This document shows positions 9,021-19,579 of a DNA stretch of 64,000 nt, one piece after another. Position 1 is the first letter of the stretch, and each line of letters begins with the position of its first letter. The position numbers were made by a program, and so were the translations under genes. The notes beneath the pieces are model-generated. The model did not search any database and was not told the DNA's origin. It saw only the letters and a program-made list of their open reading frames with translations. This DNA is from Laccaria trichodermophora (Eukaryota; Basidiomycota; Agaricomycetes; Agaricales; Hydnangiaceae): positions 3,410,001-3,474,000 of the forward strand of contig JACTVC010000003.1 in assembly GCA_018417955.1 (NCBI GenBank), read 5' to 3'.

Positions 9021-11585
9021 ATGGATCTACTGATGGTTGATAGCTCGGGCAGCGTGCCATTTGTCGAACGGCGTACGATCCAGAAGGACGAATGGGTCGT
9101 CTTGAATGCCCCAACGGCTATAATCCCCATGGAAGCTATGGATCACAAATCACGTCGACCGGATGAACATCGGATGACTGGCCCGACAGGCGCTTACCTG
9201 GAGATGGAGTGGAGCCTGGACATGGACTGGTACGACCGCGAAGCTTCATGGCGTCCATATATCCCTCTGAAGCCAGACGAGATGGGGGGCGAGCCCTTGA
9301 GCGAGAGCCGATCTGACTGGTTCTTCCACTTCGACATGACCATGCCATATGATCACCTATCGACAGGCGTTTTCATCGTCCCGGCATCTACACGCGATCA
9401 GATACATGAAGACATAACCACTTGGGAATGGTGTGTGGACGACATCTGCTCCAATCACCCATTTCCTCCCGAGACAGCCCGCCCTTCCCGATTCGACCAC
9501 GGAACTCTAGTCCAAGTGTTTTCCGCCTTGGAGGACTTACAAGCAGCGGGGGGCATCTGTCGACGCAAGGCAGTCGACTGCCTGGGATTTTTGTCATGGT
9601 GGACTTCGTCAGTGTCACGCTGGGACGCAAACTTGGATCTGCATGTCGTGGCCATCATCCAGAAACTCCAACTCCAACGTTTTCGGAAAAGAGGCGTATT
9701 GATCGACTTGGAGCGCGATTGGCAGGAGATCAGCATACCCAATCTCCTACAGCACCAGGTCCCAGTCGCATACTGCTGGTCATTGACTCTAGCGTCATTA
9801 CCTCGCTTTACCTGTCTCTCCCCTTACGTGCTCGGGACTTACGAGCGGCTACGCCTTGCTTTGTCGCGAGATCTTCACTCGAGCGATATACACGATCTCA
9901 GTGCCGAATTCGCAACCATAGCTCGATTTGACCATTACTTCCAGGAGAAAAGTGTCGAGGGCCGCCCGGACCCAGACGTCGAGTTCGATGAAGACTGGTC
10001 CTACTACGTGGTGGACTTTCAAGGATGGTCTCACCGGAGGATCCCATTACGCGTAGCTCGTCATTACTATCTTCTTTTCGCATCATCCGTTGACAGAGAA
10101 GACGACGCTGAAGTTGTACTATTCCGTCATTGGGAGACGCTGGACAATTTTTCTTCGGAACTACCCCTTCCGGTTGGAGTCTTGGAGGACATCGACATGA
10201 ATGGCATTGTGCGGAAGACAGGAGAGATACGAGAGCTTCATAAGTATCACCATGCTCCCACCAACGGCATACCCTTTGATTCTGAGGGTCGACATCGCCA
10301 CTCATCCCACTCCTCCGACACCTCATCCAGAGGTCGATTTTCGGAGAAGCGACCACGATCAGCCATCGACTTTTCCTCTAGGCGTTGGCTGCGACAGATG
10401 ACGGATGACCAGTGTCGCTCTGCTTCATCATCTTCCGACCACGGAGGCCGTGATGCTCGGAATCCCTGCTCAACATCTCGGTTATCATCCGTTACGCGCA
10501 GCATCGGTCGGTCAGCTTCACCTCACCAACGAGTCTTTCCTTATCGTCGCGGAAGTTCTCCACCCAATCTGTCTGAGGCACGACAGAAAGCTGTAACACG
10601 GCTCCGTGAATGTTGTGCTACCATTACCCACACGGATGTTATATGGTCCATGCCTACGGACGTAGTATGGGATTCCTCATTTCTCAACGGGAGTCACCTT
10701 CTCTTCCCTGACGCACAGACGCTCACCCGTTTGCGTTATTGGGCGGTCACGAGTCCTAGCCTTCTGGATGCTCGTCAACTACTGGAATTTGCTATCTCAA
10801 GGAACATGAAGTTTATCATGGCCACGAGACTCGGGGACCTTAAGATCTTCAAGCCGACTGTGACCCCCGACTTCTCAGAGCTAACAAAACGTACCTATGA
10901 AGCAGGTTTTCAGGAAGAGCACCTGAAGGACGTTAACGGCGGAGCGGCATTCAGGGATCAGTATATGGGGAAGCTAGCCGACATTTTACGACGACCCCAT
11001 GCGAGGGCTCTTATCAGCATGGGAGGTCCGACGGCTTGGATCGCTAAGCATTATGGGGGCCCTTCTTTAGTTCAACGGTTTCTTGATGGACCCTCAGCCC
11101 AGGTCACTGTTCATCACAGGGGTGCTGTGACTTCATCTCCATTCTGCGACGACGCGCTTTTCCATGATCAGCTCTCTGCTCAGGAAGAGAATTTAGTACA
11201 CGGGTTCGTTTCAGCTGAGAACCCGGATCACCATCGTTGGCTATTCCCCACACAAGAAATTATGGACGAGTACTGTCACCATTGGCGGGGCGAATGGACT
11301 GTGGGCTGTGATCTTATTCTACACAACGTCGCACGCGCGCTGGAGAGGGGGACTGCTAAGCCTATGACAAGAAAAGGTTGGAAGGCCTACCTGCACAGCC
11401 CGAACCATGGCGAACGTCGCCCACCGATTATCCTAACTCCTGCACATTTTGCTAAGGCGGATGAGCTTTTACGTGGATTTCCAGATACTTGGCACGGCAG
11501 ATGCATTGCAGATATTGCCGTCCCCGTTCGGTTCGACCCATCAGCTGTAAATCAGGGGGGCTTTGTAGCAGATGCCCAGTTCTAG
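9021..11585 (+). CDS. Uncharacterised 854-residue ORF downstream of chromodomain pol (retrotransposon ORF3)
   Basis: A single uninterrupted frame begins with ATG at 9021; a TTG six bases upstream also lies in frame but is less likely. I do not recognise a domain. The protein is rich in W, H, R and D. Residues 1-440 look globular. Residues about 440-520 are a Ser/Arg/His-rich, probably disordered linker (SSDTSSRGRFSEKRPR and similar). Residues about 520-854 look globular again, with conserved-looking stretches such as GGPTAWIAKHYGG. I see no signal peptide, membrane helix or zinc knuckle. It lies 300 bp after pol and before a probable polypurine tract near 12664, so it sits where env-like genes lie in some retroelements, but nothing supports a fusion or envelope protein. 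Intact reading over 2.5 kb suggests recent constraint. Alternatively it is a captured host gene. Confidence 0.75.
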   Translation: MDLLMVDSSGSVPFVERRTIQKDEWVVLNAPTAIIPMEAMDHKSRRPDEHRMTGPTGAYLEMEWSLDMDWYDREASWRPYIPLKPDEMGGEPLSESRSDWFFHFDMTMPYDHLSTGVFIVPASTRDQIHEDITTWEWCVDDICSNHPFPPETARPSRFDHGTLVQVFSALEDLQAAGGICRRKAVDCLGFLSWWTSSVSRWDANLDLHVVAIIQKLQLQRFRKRGVLIDLERDWQEISIPNLLQHQVPVAYCWSLTLASLPRFTCLSPYVLGTYERLRLALSRDLHSSDIHDLSAEFATIARFDHYFQEKSVEGRPDPDVEFDEDWSYYVVDFQGWSHRRIPLRVARHYYLLFASSVDREDDAEVVLFRHWETLDNFSSELPLPVGVLEDIDMNGIVRKTGEIRELHKYHHAPTNGIPFDSEGRHRHSSHSSDTSSRGRFSEKRPRSAIDFSSRRWLRQMTDDQCRSASSSSDHGGRDARNPCSTSRLSSVTRSIGRSASPHQRVFPYRRGSSPPNLSEARQKAVTRLRECCATITHTDVIWSMPTDVVWDSSFLNGSHLLFPDAQTLTRLRYWAVTSPSLLDARQLLEFAISRNMKFIMATRLGDLKIFKPTVTPDFSELTKRTYEAGFQEEHLKDVNGGAAFRDQYMGKLADILRRPHARALISMGGPTAWIAKHYGGPSLVQRFLDGPSAQVTVHHRGAVTSSPFCDDALFHDQLSAQEENLVHGFVSAENPDHHRWLFPTQEIMDEYCHHWRGEWTVGCDLILHNVARALERGTAKPMTRKGWKAYLHSPNHGERRPPIILTPAHFAKADELLRGFPDTWHGRCIADIAVPVRFDPSAVNQGGFVADAQF

Positions 11586-12031
11586 GCAAGCACATCGATG
11601 ATTTCCACCTTATGGGAATGGATATCTGGGTACTCTTCTCTTACGCGATTGATCACATGTTTTAATGCTTACTCACACACTCACATTACCTTTGTTTACA
11701 CAACGCCACGATTCAACTCGTGCTATATAACTCGTAGTCACACGTGTATTTTTTCATCTTTTCTTTATTCTTCAATTCACCACTGCGCATACCCTTGCAC
11801 AGAAGTCCGTCGTATCGTACTTCGTTTAAGAGTATAGTAAGTGACTTGAGTTTGGGAAAGCACTGAATACTCTTTCATAGGTGTTCGGCTAGACTCACCC
11901 TCATTCGTACCTTCTTCAAGGATTTCCTGAAGGAGAGCAGAGACCGTGCAACGGATATCCGAAGTGTCAACGGTCTCCGCTAACGAACGAAGTGTCGGAC
12001 CGAGACTTGATCAGTCTTCACACCTTTATAA
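11586..12031 (+). other. Non-coding stretch after ORF3
   Basis: About 450 bases have no supportable gene. The region is T/C- and CA-rich ('ctcacacactcacattacc'), with a TATATAA-like string near 11723, and could hold the promoter or 5' leader of the small downstream ORF. Nothing here resembles an LTR end. Confidence 0.4.
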
Positions 12032-12532
12032 CAGCATCCCTACCTACGTTCGCCAGCTCACTGTTGTTGTCTTGACGACTCCCACACCCGCTCGCTCACA
12101 GCACACCTGTTACAACAACACCTCCGACTTGAAGCCCAGAACAGAACAGGAAGGTGCATGAAGTGCCGCACGGCCTTCTATCCAGGAACAGGGAGCGGGT
12201 CCGTCATGTATTGGCTCCAGTGTGGACATATTCTGGATGAACGATGCATCGATGAAGCAGCACAGCCCCAGCAGCATGGTGAGCTTTTTTTTTTTGTCTC
12301 TCTTCCTATCAATTCACTTTCTATGCCCTTCACCCTTTTAGGTCAACAAGGTCGACGATTGCGTGCTCGGGCACTCCTCGAACATCACCCGGAAGCATAC
12401 ACTTGGACTTGCCCCATAAGGAGATGTGGGAAAGTTCACCTCTCCATCTCTCCTGGGTGTGTTTGGATGTCAGACATTGGGTTTGAGGGGCTGGCGGCAC
12501 GACGAGTTACACCTGATTTATGTTATTTCTAA
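12032..12532 (+). CDS. Small two-exon ORF with RING-like cysteine/histidine pattern
   Basis: Exon 1 ends at 12278, a GT-AG intron covers 12279-12341 (with a T-run after the donor), and exon 2 runs 12342-12532 in matching phase. The frame is open from 12032, but the only ATG is at 12158. That ATG lies inside a CMKC motif, so the first cysteine would be lost if translation began there; an upstream exon is likely. Downstream of CMKC come QCGHILDERC and WTCPIRRCGK. The layout is C-x2-C ... C-x-H-x5-C ... C-x3-C, close to but not identical with a canonical RING finger (E3 ubiquitin ligase zinc-binding fold). It lies between ORF3 and the putative polypurine tract of the retrotransposon, so it may be part of that element. 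The exact start and the ligase role are unproven. Confidence 0.5.
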   Translation, partial: QHPYLRSPAHCCCLDDSHTRSLTAHLLQQHLRLEAQNRTGRCMKCRTAFYPGTGSGSVMYWLQCGHILDERCIDEAAQPQQHGELFFFVSLPINSLSMPFTLLGQQGRRLRARALLEHHPEAYTWTCPIRRCGKVHLSISPGCVWMSDIGFEGLAARRVTPDLCYF

Positions 12533-12659
12533 ACAATGGTACTGTCCCCCCCTGTATTGATATATGGTATGTAGATGTCCTAGCTGCACCCCGTGTGAAT
12601 ACTCGATCCCGGGAATACACAAGGAGGTGTACCTGGGGGATTAACTTTTGTCATGACAA

Positions 12660-12676
12660 TTTCTGGGGGGGGACTT
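12660..12676 (+). other. Probable polypurine tract and 3' LTR start of the chromodomain element
   Basis: A G-run (TCTGGGGGGGGACT) is followed at once by TGTTAG, the usual look of a polypurine tract followed by a TG-starting LTR. A MITE is inserted ten bases further on, and satellite DNA follows, so a full 3' LTR cannot be traced. Confidence 0.4.
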
Positions 12677-12686
12677 GTTAGAAAAC

Positions 12687-13187
12687 CAAGGGGGCCCAGG
12701 GATCTGAATGCCAGACCGGGGGTTGGGGAGGGGGGTAGGTCCTCAAGCTCTTAAAAAAAATTGCTACTCAGGCTGAAAACTGGCCAAATGGCCATCAATT
12801 TCACTCTCAGTTTCTCTTCAGCTATTCTAATGTGCTTTACACACTCTACAGACACATTTCTGACTCATAACTAATATTTTTTTAATTCTTTTCTTCATTT
12901 ATGCCAAATAACATGTGACTGGCCAAACATCACACTATAGTGCATCTTTGAGTTTTAACCAAATGAGAACTGAAATGCCTTTTTGTGACTTATATAGCCA
13001 CACTGATATATTTTTTCACTTCATCCTGCCCCTTGAAAACCAAAAATGCAGTATGTTTTTTTTTGTAGTTGCCTTTTTTGGTTTGACATTTCCATTTTAG
13101 GAAGGAGGGGTGGGGGGGTGGTCATGTCCCATGGCTTAAAAAAATTTACTGACCCCGTGTAATTTTTAAGGTCCTTGGGCCCCCTTG
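12687..13187 (+). mobile_element. 501 bp MITE with 8 bp target duplication (hAT-type)
   Basis: The ends are inverted repeats: left CAAGGGGGCCCAGGG, right CCTTGGGCCCCCTTG. Identical octamers TAGAAAAC flank it at 12679-12686 and 13188-13195. An 8 bp duplication is typical of hAT transposons. The interior is AT-rich with no significant ORF, so it must be mobilised in trans. It is inserted close to the presumed 3' LTR start of the upstream retrotransposon. Confidence 0.85.
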
Positions 13188-13204
13188 TAGAAAACAAAGA
13201 TAAT

Positions 13205-15205
13205 ATAAGATTATGGTAAGCTCTTCCTCAATTTCTATGTTCTGGGGCTCATAGGAGTCACCTAACTAGGGAAAAACACAAGCCCCATTTACGAGAGGCT
13301 GCGCGCGGCAGTTCCAACTCGCCGAAATCTTTTTTGGGGAGATATCACCAAAAAACACGGATTCTGTCATATTTTAGTAAGTTCTCACTCGACTTTTATG
13401 TTCTGGGGCTCATAAGAATCGCCTAACTAGGGGGAAGCATAAGCCACATTTACGAGAGGCTGCGCGCTGCCGTTCCAACTCGCCGGAACCTTTTCTGGGG
13501 AGACATCACCAAAAAAACACGGAATCTGTCATATTTTAGTAAGTTCTCACTCGATTTTTACGTTCTGGGGCTCATAAGAATCGCCCAACTAGGGGGAAGC
13601 GTGAGCCCCATTTACGAGAGGCTGCGCACCGCCGTTCCAACTCGCCGGAACCTTTTTTGGGGAGACATCACCAAAAAAACACAGAATCTGTCATATTTTA
13701 GTAAGTTCTCACTCGATTCTCACGTTCTGGGGCTCATAAGAATCTCCTAACTAGGGGGAAGCATGAGCCCCATTTACGAGAGGCTGTGCGCTGCCGTTCC
13801 AACTCGCTGGAACCTTTTTTGGGGAGACATCACCAAAAAAACACGAAATCTGTCATATTTTAGTAAGTTCTCACTCGATTTTCACGTTCTGGGGCTCATA
13901 AGAATCGCCTAACTAGGGGGAAGCGTGAGCCCCATTTACGAGAGGCTGCGCGCGGCAGTTCCAACTCGCCGAAATCTTTTTTGGGGAGATATCACCAAAA
14001 AACACGGATTCTGTCATATTTTAGTAAGTTCTCACTCGATTTTTATGTTCTGGGGCTCATAAGAATCGGCTAACTAAGGGGAAACGTGAGCCCCATTTAC
14101 GAGAGGCTGTGCACCGCCATTCCAACTTGCCGGAACCTTTTTTGGGGAGACATTCACAAAAAAACACGGAATCTGTCATATTTTAGTAAGTTCTCACTCG
14201 ATTTTTACGTTCTGGGGCTCATAAGAATCGGCTAACTAAGGGGAAACGTGAGCCCCATTTACGAGAGGCTGCGCACCGCCGTTCCAACTCGCCGGAACCT
14301 TTTTTGGGGAGACATCACCAAAAGGACACGGAATCTGTCATATTTTAGTAAGTTCTCACTCGATTTCTACGTTCTGGGGCTCATAAGAATCTCCCAACTA
14401 GGGGGAAGCGTGAGCCCCATTTACGAGAGGCTGCGCGCCACCGTTCCAACTCGCCGAAATCTTTTTTGGGGAGACATCACCAAAAATCACGGATTCTGTC
14501 ATATTTTAGTAAGTTCTCACTCGATTTTTACGTTCTGGGGCTCATAAGAATTTTACAATCAGGGGGAAATGTGGGCCCCGTTTACGAGAGGATGCACACC
14601 GTCGTTCCAACTCGCCGCAAACTTTTTTGGGCAGACATCACCCAAAAGGCAGGTCATGCAGTATTAATGTAAGTTCTTGGTCAATTTTTATGTTCTTGGG
14701 TTCATAAGGGATGTATAGCTAGTTGGAAACACAACCTCCATTTTCGAGAGGTAGAGCATCACCATTAGAGCTCATTGCAAGCTTTTTCGGGGAGACATCA
14801 TTTACATATACAGGTTATGCAATATTATAGCAAGTTCTTACACAATTTTTATGTTCTTTGGTTCTTATGAACCACCTTGCTAGTGGGAAACATGGCCCTC
14901 ATTTGCGGGAGGCTGCATGCTGGTGTTCCAGCTTGTTGCAAGCTTTTTCTGGGGGTTATTACTAAAACATAGTACAGGCTATGCAATATTATAGTGAGTT
15001 CTTACCCAATTTTTATGTTCTTGGGCTCATAAGAACCACCTTGCTAGTGGGAAACACAGCCCCCATTTGCAAGAGGCTGCATGCTGGCGTTCCAGCTCAT
15101 CTCAAGCTTTTTCAGGGGGACATCACCAAAACTTGCAGAACATGTCATATTATTGTAAGTTCTCACTCGATTTCTATGTTGTTGGGCTCATAAGAACCAT
15201 CTAAA
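13205..15205 (+). repeat. Satellite array, about 161 bp period, about 13 units
   Basis: Units contain 'gttctggggctcataagaat', 'cccatttacgagaggctgcg', 'ccaactcgccggaacctttt' and 'cacggaatctgtcatatttt'. The phrase 'ttctggggctcata' starts near 13239, 13400, 13562, 13724, 13886, 14048, 14210, 14371 and 14533, a spacing of 161-162 bp. Units from about 14690 to 15205 are more diverged and keep the spacing only roughly. Short ORFs across units are frame artefacts. The array directly precedes the tyrosine-recombinase gene. Confidence 0.9.
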
Positions 15206-15481
15206 TGTAGGCCCTGTTTTGAGAATCTGCAAGTTAATGCTTGAGCTGCTATTGAGTATTTTTCTTGGAGGGAGGGGGGGAAAGAACATCCTTCAAGTAT
15301 TTAACTACAGTCAACCTCTTCTTTTATTCAGCCTGTTCTTCAATATCACCTATCTTATTATTATTAAATGATGTCACCCCATCTGATCTTTGCCTTGCTT
15401 CCACCTTGAGCATTACATGTGTCATCACGTGCATCTGTCTCACTTCATCACTTGAACTTCATCTTCTGTGTCTCCATCAAA

Positions 15482-17166
15482 ATGGTTGATGTCACAGCAG
15501 ACCCTTGCTTTGCAGGCTTGCTTCAAGCTATTGACCCTGTTGGTAATTTGCGGCCAGATCGTGGCCAGATTCTGGATGATATAGAGGGCGAGCAAGAGAC
15601 AGTACCTGAGGACGGTCTTGATACAAACAATGTATCTGATCTTCTTCAAACGGTTACCCAATTATCAAATGGTGTCTGCAACAAAACTGACCAGGAATAT
15701 AAACAGTGAGGCCATCATGTATGCATTATTTACATGTATATTGATAAACTGAAAGGCTCATTGCTCAATTTGAAAATTTTCTTGTCAAGCATGGGCTGAT
15801 CAAGGCTGGAGACCTATTGGCCACTAATCCAGGCACTCATGCTGCACACTTCATCGTCCTGTGGATCATGAACCAGTAATTAATTTCTTACAAAGTTTTG
15901 TTTGTGCTGAACTCATATGTGGCTCTAGTTGTGATGAATATTCCATCGATGGACAGCTCAAGCCTCAAATTGAAGAGCGAGCCTCCTATGGATATGCACA
16001 AAAAATGCGGGCAGCAGCCACCTATCTATATGCTCGCCTGCTTCAACTTGGATCTGTGCCCTGGCATAAGAGTGAACTCACTGGTAAAATGGTTGGAAAT
16101 CCGTCAATATCTGAGGTGGTATCAACCTATATGCTGAGTCTCAGAAGACGCAAGGTAAGACACTCTCTACAACATAGTCTTGTTTTTCCATTCATCACAT
16201 CATGGGAGCTAGGTTCAAAAAGGGGAGGTCCCTACAAGTGCACATGCAATCACGCCAGTAGGCATCACAAACATTACAATTTGACCTTATACATTCTAAA
16301 CCATCTACAGAAAATAATGGGTGCACTCTATGACCATAATCACAAGCCTGAGAATTGGGATATAAAACCCTATCAAGGAACTCAGAGCCGTGCCCAGCAG
16401 CAGGAGGACAGGGAGAAGGATATCTGGACAAGCCCATATGGGTGACGTGAACTTCAACTGGCCTATACCACAGCCTTTTCTTGTCTCCTCCGCATAGATG
16501 AGCTCATGAAAATCCAGAGCCATGATTTTCGGCTGGTAGATGGGAAGACATTAGAATTAACACTACCTTTCAGAAAAACTGACCAATGTGGTGGTAAGAC
16601 TTTCAGTTTTTTCATCAACATGTCTACTAATCAAAGTTTCATCACTCTAGAAATCAAGCCATTTGTTTTGCCAAGACTCCCAGAAGAGATGGCCCATCTT
16701 TGTCCAGTTCGTGCTTATGCAGATTGGATTGCAGTGTCCGAAATCAATGAAGGTTATGTATTCCGCAAGCTGGGTGCAGGAGGCCGTCCTGTCCAGAACA
16801 AGGGAACCCCAATGGTAAGAATTTATTCATTGAATATAATTGCTGCTCATAGTCATCTAGACATCAGAATATTTTCTTGAGATGTTTCGGAACAACCTTC
16901 TTGACATTGAGATTGATCCAACTCCCTATGGCACCCATTCATTCAGGCGTGGGGGATGCCAGTGGATGTCTATTGACTTGCGCTGGAATCTGCGCATGAT
17001 TTGTGAGTGGGGTGGGTGGAGCATGGAGTTCACAAATCTCACAATTGTGAAATATCTCATCTCATCAAACAATGCCCCCTCACGAGAACGAGGAGAGTTT
17101 TTCAACTTCAAAGGTGGTACAACAATCAAGTGTTCCATGTGTGGGAGAACATGTGCATGTGCTTGA
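15482..17166 (+). pseudogene. Tyrosine recombinase (Crypton-like), multi-exon, one in-frame stop
   Basis: The start ATG is at 15482 (MVDVTADP). Splicing several short GT-AG introns gives one frame with segments IAQFENFLVKHGLIKAGD, SYGYAQKMRAAATYLY, the TSAHAITP and GALYDHN phrases, LLRIDELM (catalytic Arg region), CPVRAYADWI, THSFRRGG (His-x-x-Arg box), CEWGGWS (the His/Trp position) and TIVKYL (likely nucleophile Tyr). This is the R...HxxR...W...Y arrangement of tyrosine recombinases, which cut and rejoin DNA through a 3'-phosphotyrosine link. A TGA at 16443-16445 interrupts the frame before the catalytic Arg. Either the copy is dead or an unrecognised intron removes it. No DUF3435 (Starship captain) features were seen. 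It ends 85 bp before the convergent SAP gene. Confidence 0.8.
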
Positions 17167-17251
17167 ATGACATGACTTGTAATAATATTCACAATCTGCG
17201 TAATATTAAATGGCTATGTAAAATAAAGCTACACAAGCACTTTAACAAAGA

Positions 17252-19579
17252 TTAGAGGGATTCATGCATAGCACGATAGACCTTAGCAATAGCATGGGGC
17301 CTTTGCATTGGAATTCCGCACTGGCCTTCAAGACGATACGAAAATGTGGACGAAAACTGCTCCCCAAGCTCAGATTGAGCTTGGGCAACAACCTGTTCAT
17401 TTGCCAGTTTCCGTTCTGCTCGTAAGAGTGTTGCAATCTTTGAGAACGGCAGGCGCTTGCCGGTGTCATCACTGAACTCAGACCAGAACTTTGCAGGTGT
17501 TGATGCCCAATAGCACTCCATCACAAACTGGGGATTACTGTCAGAAAAGGGGGGGAAAACATGCCAGTCAACTTACCTTCCATTCACCCCAGGATTTCTT
17601 TGCATGATCCCAATGTTGGGGCCTCCCTTTCATGTAAATCTGTGGCCAATAGATGAGGGCAACATGAATCCTCTCATTCACAGCAGAGAAGGGCACAGCA
17701 ATGGAGAAAGGAGCCTCATGAGGACTCCAGGAAGGCAAAGTGTCGTCCCAAGTACGACTGAGCTTGTCAATGTCTTTATGGTACGAGATGTTGGGTGGAT
17801 CAGGGATGGCTGAAACCATGACCGTGAGCGTTCGATCATGCGCCACCCTAATTTGGACAAGCCAATCGTCGTGGTTGTCAATGGTGGGAGTCGGGGGAGG
17901 TATGGCAGAAGCCGTCGCAGGAGGTAACGTGGTCAGGAGTGAAGGAATGGCAGGTGTGGGTGACATTGTGTTCAAATTCAACGATGGTGGTGGCAAGGAG
18001 GATGAGGGCGTATGCGAGAGGTCAAGCGCATCCGAGATTGCTTTGAGTGTGACCTCCGTCCTCTGAACATGATCCAGGATGCGGCCGTAGTCTCCCTGCA
18101 TGCTCCGGTGAGTGTTTGAAGTTCAACTAAAGGATATAAGATGAGATGCACCATTGGGCGAACTGCCAGCGGCACGGGCTCCCCATCCACAGGGCGGTCA
18201 GTTCGCTTTTCGATTGGCACGTAGCCATTGGCTGCAGAGAATGCCTTTGCCTTTGAATGGCACAACGTCAGCCCTTTGTTTTGATGTAAAAAAATAGAAA
18301 TAAGGTGGGACTTACCCACTCAATGATCCCCTCCTTCTCCTTCACCGATCTCTTGTCCTTCGACCTCTCCGTGGGCAGTTGATGACGACCCTTAGAGTTT
18401 TCCTCGCCACCAAGGATGATGCGCTCACGCCGCGTCGTCGACGTTTTTGGTGCCATTCGTTTTTTCGTGACACCGTGGGTGGTGCCACCTTCTGTAGGCC
18501 TTCCGGAATGCTTGCCTCGATGGGACTTTCTGTAGGCCTTCCGAAATGCTTGCCTCGATGGGACTTTCTGGCCCCAGATAGAATTCTGCATGCAAACAGA
18601 GCCGGTTAGCAGACAACATGCATGATAGACCCATCAACTTACTCATCCCAAAGCTTCTTGTCTGCACTGAAGGTCTTGAGGTTGTTCTGAAGGGTGGTTT
18701 TGTTCCCAGTGATGTTCCTGTGGTACTCCCGACACAGGTCCTTCAGCTGAGCATGGGTGAGATGGTCTCTGTCAAAGGGGTGTGGTTGTCAGAATAAGAG
18801 GGTGGAGGATGAGGTAAAACTCACATTTCGAGGTAGGCCGGCTCCCACTCATTGTTTACTCGCCGTCCTGGGAAGGGGAGTCCAGGCGGCGAGTCGACAT
18901 CCATAGGAGCCATGGAAGCATCGACGGCTTCCAGATCCGTCTGCACGTCAACATCTGCAGGGGCCGTGCCGCTTTCAATTGGCGGCGTGTCTTCGTTTGT
19001 GGCTGCAGGCTGTGGCTGAGACGAAGGTGGAAGAGGAGGTGGGGGTGGAGGTGGCTGATGGGTGTCCGGTGCAATCTGCATGAGCTCCTGTTCGAGGGTA
19101 CGGCAGATGTTGAGGTTGTGCCGGATGATGGTGCTGACGATGAGAGCGCAGGCAAGAGCGAAGGTGAGGACGCCGAATGCGTAGGCTGCAAAGGTGACAG
19201 CAGTGTCTGTGGTGCTGTCCGCGTTGCTGGTGCTCGAAGCGATGAGGCGGGGACAAAATCCGCCCACATATTGCCCGATCGAGCAACGCACCTCGATCGA
19301 TCTGTGTGAAAGGGAACGGTAAGTGAGGGCGAACAGAGGGAGACGGACCCGAAAAAGGTGGGGGCGTGAGCCAGCGCCGTGACGTTCATGAACGGTTGAG
19401 ATTGCTGAGGGGGAGGACGAGGGGGAAGAGCGCTCCCTCGAGCAACAAGCAGAGACTGACAGCACGCAGCGTTGTGCGGAGTGTTTGGCGATGTGGCCTT
19501 GGGCGAGGCAGGAACAAACAAGGGTCCAAAAAGGGTCAGAAAAGACCCTCCAGGCCCCAGGGAGCGTGAAGCCAAACAA
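17252..19579 (-). CDS. SAP-domain protein, multi-exon, convergent with the recombinase gene
   Basis: The gene is read on the minus strand. The first exon (about 18825-19579, start tentative) includes a hydrophobic stretch (AVTFAAYAFGVLTFALA), then a proline-run linker and acidic residues. The next exon (about 18643-18768) encodes a SAP-like helix-extended-loop-helix (HLTHAQLKDLCREYHRNITG), a motif that binds AT-rich DNA. A basic exon follows (about 18316-18600, containing RKSHRGKHSGR). A long exon (about 17577-18101) carries a Pro/Thr/Ser linker followed by a globular segment (VPFSAVNERIHVALIYWPQI). The last exon is 17252-17527 (FVMECYWASTPAKFWSEF onward). Phases match at the 18825/18768 and 17577/17527 joins; the join near 18120-18250 is unresolved. 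The function is unknown beyond probable DNA binding. It may belong with the tail-to-tail recombinase gene as one mobile unit (inference). Confidence 0.6.

Noticed and set aside
9021..11585. Envelope gene of an errantivirus-like element
   Set aside because: No signal peptide, transmembrane segment or furin-like site; position alone is not enough.
11586..12660. 3' LTR of the chromodomain element directly after ORF3
   Set aside because: No inverted TG...CA ends and no matching second copy in the window; the better LTR-start candidate is at 12676.
13205..15205. Possible CRISPR-like repeat array
   Set aside because: Units are contiguous 161 bp tandem repeats without spacers, in a fungal context; it is a satellite.
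15482..17166. Starship captain
   Set aside because: The recombinase lacks the DUF3435-type features I would expect, has a Crypton-like layout, and no cargo region or border repeats were visible.
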